From: Stromatinia cepivora
Lineage: Eukaryota > Ascomycota > Leotiomycetes > Helotiales > Sclerotiniaceae
NCBI GenBank assembly: GCA_014898415.1
Contig: RCTD01000005.1
Span: 496,001-560,000, forward strand
Length of the DNA: 64,000 nucleotides
Reading direction: 5' to 3'
The translations under genes and the position numbers were made by a program. The notes beneath the pieces were generated by a model. That model made no database searches, was not told where the DNA came from, and worked only from the letters and a program-made list of their open reading frames with translations. This document shows, one piece after another, positions 59,902 through 64,000 of the stretch; within the stretch, counting starts at the first letter, position 1, and every line of letters begins with the position of its first letter.

Positions 59902-61983
59902 TGTGAAAAGATTTAGGAAGAAGGGAAATAAGTAGGTATCAGAAAACACTAGTGAGATAGATTTCGAACTAGAAATGGAAGGGGCGAGATTGATTTTTCA
60001 ATCAGGTATGGAATCTGGATGAACTACTGAGTAGTGAGGAAATAATGGGTATAAAAACTGGGTTTGAAGTAGAAGAAGGCGGAGAGCGGATGTGTTGATA
60101 TATATATGGATCTTTTGAATCCTGGAGTTGGAAGTTTAAACGCCGATGATGGGATTTAGATGATTGATTGTTGATAAGGTACCTAGGTATTGTTGGTTGG
60201 TATTGTAGGAAGGATGCGTAGATGATTTATTGGAATGAGTATATGTATATACCAAAAGAGAAATACAATCGTAAGAAAGAGGAGAGGGCGCTTCTAGATT
60301 TTTATATTCATCATCTATCTGAAATAACTCCTTCATCCTCATTTCCATCCATCCAGTACGTATTCCCCAACTTTCAAACCAACTCTCAAACCCCATCTTG
60401 AAAAAAAAAAAACAATGACTCCATATTACATGATGCAAATGCAAATGCAAATGCAAATGCGTCTCAACCTGGTGAACCCGTGCATCAAATTCTCACGACA
60501 ACACGCAAAAATCGAGAATCGAGAATCTAGTCAAAGCTTGGCAAAACTATCCACCAATGACACAAAACATCTCTTGACTTTTAGCCCCCGAAAAATCCAA
60601 ATATTGATGTCCAGACTACAAAATCGATCTGGTTTATCTTGTTCGTCCTTGTTTATTTTAGTATGTATGTTGTAGTGGGGGCATGTATGAAAAGAGAGGG
60701 GCAGTGCATGAACAAGTTTATTGGTGGGTGGAAAGTGTGGAAATTTTGTATTGGATTCTCTTTTGTTATTGGTTACATGTTGGATCCTGAAGTTTTCACA
60801 ATACCAACAATAATCAAATCAGCAAGAAACACGGAGAAAGAGTGCATAATGACATCATAAACTCTCCACTTCGCTAAGACTTACTAGGTAACCATACTTA
60901 CCCCTGTAAATCACCGAATCAGAAACAACAATTTTTCATGTACTTCATAAGAGAAAGTAAAAGTACAACAAACACCCCAATAGGAAGATTCCTCCCAACA
61001 TAAAAAATGGCATCAAAATTTCAAAAGGATCTAATTCCTTCCACGTATTGAGTCATCCCACAGGCGTATCTTCAAGTATTCAAGTCACGATGCAAGCGCT
61101 GCCTTGCTTACGCTGTACAGTTATCCAATGGCTCACACTGACGCAGGCGGCTGGAATCTAGAGTATATAGACACGTTTTCAAACCATTGGTTAATTGATT
61201 AATTAATTAAATAATTAATTGATCTGACTTGAATATCTCCCTCCCTACCTACATAACTACCCATGACCTACCCAGTAATCGTAGCTTCACGGCACGAGTA
61301 ATATTCACAGCGTCATTTTGCATACCAGTATCTCACTTACTCCCGTAGTACGTGTTGTTTCAACTTGTGTCTCTGATACTCATCTGATTCTCACTATTAT
61401 GTAGTATGTATAATGTAGCTAGGTAAATGTAGATAAGTGGGGGGTTTGATTCCAATCAATCACAAGTTTGAAAGTTTTGGGGAGAAAATGATGTCACAGT
61501 GCAGATTTTCTGATTGTTTGAGTAAGTAAGACACGGTGATTATGTAAACGGGAAGATGGGGAAACCTGTGGTGAGGTGAGAGATGTTGCCTCGTAACTAC
61601 CTAGATCTTACGTGTTTGGTTTGTTAAGGTATCAGAACCGAGTGTCTTCCCTTTCGAGCTCTAGATGTCTTTTTCGTTCCGTCCAGCTACCTACTAAATC
61701 GTTAAGAGAGGAGATAAAAAATTTCATGAGCTTTTGATGTTCTTTGCATTTCTCTATTTTCTCTGAATGTACCATTTTAATTTGTCTTTTTCGAAGTTGC
61801 CAGTCGCCATTTGAAAGCAATATATATCCATCAAATGCACTCGATCATATATCGAGTAGGTATGCTCTCTCGCATTAATCTCTCAACACTCAATAAACAA
61901 GGGACTGTTCTCCTAATCCATCGCTGAACAATGTCATATATTTCCCCAACGCCCTAAAAGATTTTCGTTTCTGCGAAAGGGTA
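59902..61983. other. Long intergenic region
   Basis: About 2.1 kb without a supported gene. The left end holds the phosphatase promoter. An ATGCAA hexamer repeats at 60433-60460, and an AATTAATT-rich stretch lies near 61194-61222. Small frames on both strands have no recognisable features. Confidence 0.4.
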
Positions 61984-63165
61984 TTATGCGGATGCGACCT
62001 TTGCAGAGTATTTTGTAGCTGCCTTATCGAACATTGAACTCTTTTCCTCCAAATCTTTCAGGAATGTATGTTCTGGTGAGTTACTTTCTAACGAGCTAGA
62101 CGATGATTGTTAGAAAAAGTGACATTACTATGTTGAACAAGTATTTGCTGAACGTTGAAATCACTACTCCAACCATTCTCTAACATAGTGCTTTCAAAAG
62201 TTCGAGGACACTTCGAACTTTCACATTCCACCAATTCATGAAAATAAGAACAGTATTTGCGACGAAAAACAAACATACCTCAACAAATCACTGGAATCCT
62301 TCCCTGAGATAGTGTTCAGAACGACCTTGTTTGTGAGAACTTCGGCATTTTCTGGGTCCTTGCTGAAAGCTTGTTCCAATGCTGCTTCAGCTTCCTCCAA
62401 TCTTCCTAGATGTATTTCCGCGATAGCTTGTGCGACAAGGCTTCGAGTCGACGATGTTGATGGAGCTTGTGCGAGTTCTTCGAAAACATAAAATGCTTGT
62501 TGGTATTTCTCACCGCCCTGGACAATATTAGTCAAATGATATTTGTAGATTGGACTCGAGAAACCTACAACTCGAAGTCCCACCCAAGACTCGGCCAAGT
62601 TAACCAGCAGGCTATCTTGAGCCCATCTCCTAGCTTGTTGAACTTCCTTGATAGCTAAATCGGTACGGTTTTGTTCCAAGTGGATTTGAACAATGAGAGC
62701 CACGGCCTCAACTATTCCCATGGTTAGTTATCCTCCGCTGCTTTAAAATGATCCAAGGGTAGATAACTTACGGTTACCCTGGTGCAATACCAACAATTGT
62801 AAAGCTTCTTCGCTCTTTCCCGCAGCTTGTAGCACTGTTCCACCCAATACCTGTACCGTCCCATTGTCGCTCGAGTCCTCCGCTAGCTTAGATATCATCT
62901 TGACAGCTTTCTCTTCATCCCCGGCTGCAAATACAGCCAAAGCTCCCACAGCCTTCAACTCCACATCATCTTCCCCTTGTACATCTGCGAGCACATCCTC
63001 AGCTTGTCCGAGTGCGATTTGAGCTCTTAGTGAAATAACGCGCGCTGGGAGTGCATTCTCCGGTGAAAGGGCACTGGTATCGAAATCAATGGCTTCTTGA
63101 TATTGACCCTGGTGAAAATAGTTGTGCAAGTTGAGGAGCTCACCCTCTGCTGAAAATGGATCCAT
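61984..63165 (-). CDS. SEC28: Coatomer epsilon subunit (COPI)
   Basis: Subunit of the COPI coat that returns vesicles from Golgi to ER; it stabilises alpha-COP. Four exons on the minus strand, 63165-62772, 62711-62569, 62517-62279 and 62083-61984, give 291 residues, the usual length. The protein is an array of TPR-like helical repeats starting LLNLHNYFHQGQYQEAI, with diagnostic segments LIVQIHLEQNRTDLAIKEV, SWVGLRVGGEKYQQAFYVFE and LEEAEAALEQAFSKDPENAE, and a C-terminus SNSPEHTFLKDLEEKS. The last intron is long (195 bases), and its acceptor is chosen because it alone keeps the final exon in frame. Confidence 0.94.
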
Positions 63166-63272
63166 GATTGTTTGATTGTGGTTTGGAGAATTAATGTGAA
63201 GATTGAATGTATTGCGAAAGATACGTGTTGAATTGATTCGAGGGTGTCGGAACTTGCCGAGGCCGTTTGAAG

Positions 63273-63976
63273 CTAAAATTCCTGGGGTCGTGACACCAAT
63301 TTGTTGGAGCGAAAACTAATTCCATGAAGACTTCCTGTTCCTATTGCTCCTTGCCATTTACTAAATCTCACATCGTCACGACGTCCATATACCTTCGTTA
63401 CCAATTTCAAAGATCGAAGTCCTCGGGCTTTTGCTTTCACATGGTCCACTACTTTCTTATCGGTAAAGTCTTCGAAAGGGGTTTTTGATTTGCTATCATC
63501 AATGTTATCATCTTCTTCATCAGTTTGAAGCTGCAGTCTAACGTTATCCCAAAACGCTCTGATTTGAAGTTCTCCGCGGTAGTCATCAAAAGTCATTTGT
63601 ATACCAGGTCGGGCTGGTTTGCTTGGCGGCATTCTCCGCACTTCTTCCCGTAATCTCATTAGGAGTTCGTTTCCCTAGATCATGGGTATCTAAGTTAGTT
63701 TAGGTTGCCCAAGATACCTGTCGCTCAGAGGGAAATTGAAGTGAATGCACCAACCAGTTTTTCGTCGATATTCTCGTCGCCCTCTAAGCACCTCATCAAT
63801 GGTCCAGTCATGAAGAAGTTTCGGTAGTTCTGTAGTAACTGTTCGTATGTATACTTTTGATGAGGGTATAAAGTTTGTTGCTGAATATCTTCATCACCCA
63901 AACTTTTCAAGGGAACTTCTCTGGACTTTTGCCTCGTTGCTTTACTTCGTGCTTCAATGTTCTTTTTTACTGCCAT
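63273..63976 (-). CDS. Hypothetical protein, 207 residues
   Basis: Not recognised. Exons 63976-63755 and 63674-63273 join in frame. The N-terminus is strongly basic (KKNIEARSKATRQKSRE), which could be a nuclear or mitochondrial signal. A conserved-looking middle (YTYEQLLQNYRNFFMTGPLMRC, NELLMRLREEVRRMPP) is followed by an acidic stretch (DEEDDNIDD) and a basic end (SFRSNKLVSRPQEF). No membrane span or enzyme motif. It lies 107 bases upstream of the epsilon-COP start on the same strand. The ATG at 63976 is near the window edge but has no in-frame extension that is needed. Confidence 0.65.
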
Positions 63977-64000
63977 GGCATTCAGCAGCTTGAAGTCAGT

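Overview
The window reads as nuclear DNA of a filamentous ascomycete. Genes are dense, with short GT-AG introns of about 45-110 bases. Compact housekeeping genes alternate with very AT-rich islands whose repeats look damaged by repeat-induced point mutation (RIP). Gene content and protein style suggest a leotiomycete, plausibly Sclerotiniaceae such as Botrytis or Sclerotinia; this is inference, because no marker gene was searched. All gene models were built by hand from reading frames, splice signals and family knowledge.

Bases 1-17000 are mainly housekeeping. They hold an M20-family N-carbamoyl amidohydrolase, a divergent pair of respiratory genes (COX12 and an MLRQ/B12D-type complex I subunit), a divergent pair of an RRM protein and SEC31 (COPII coat), GET2 (tail-anchored protein insertion), a C2H2 zinc-finger gene without a visible start, a small hypothetical gene, an epoxide-hydrolase pseudogene and a secreted GDSL/SGNH esterase. 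Bases 17100-21100 are repeat-derived: an AT-rich stretch, a small inverted-repeat element nested inside the end of another, and Ty1/copia remnants. Bases 21151-25907 hold a large ankyrin/CorA-like membrane protein gene broken by three in-frame stops and a frameshift. Bases 25908-27758 are intergenic with a mariner-like MITE and a perfect 32-bp palindrome. Then come an ENA-type sodium/potassium P-type ATPase and a C2-domain phosphatidylserine decarboxylase (PSD2 type).

Bases 39222-57231, possibly to 59901, form the most interesting part: a secondary-metabolite locus. It holds a highly reducing polyketide synthase (PKS) without a release domain, a PLP-dependent alpha-oxoamine synthase, a 14-TM-type MFS transporter and a cytochrome-b5-fused desaturase of the sphingolipid delta-8 type; a HAD phosphatase lies at the far edge. 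A PKS plus an oxoamine synthase is the core logic of sphinganine-analogue pathways (fumonisin, AAL-toxin and sphingofungin types): the PKS would build a long reduced chain, and the PLP enzyme would release it by decarboxylative condensation with an amino acid, giving an aminoketone. The desaturase and transporter would then tailor, export or protect. Each gap between adjacent genes here carries at least one inverted-repeat element, and AT-rich DNA also borders the PKS 3' side.

The right end returns to housekeeping, with the epsilon subunit of the COPI coat (SEC28/COPE) and an unrecognised 207-residue protein. No tRNA, rRNA, CRISPR or intact autonomous transposon was recognised.
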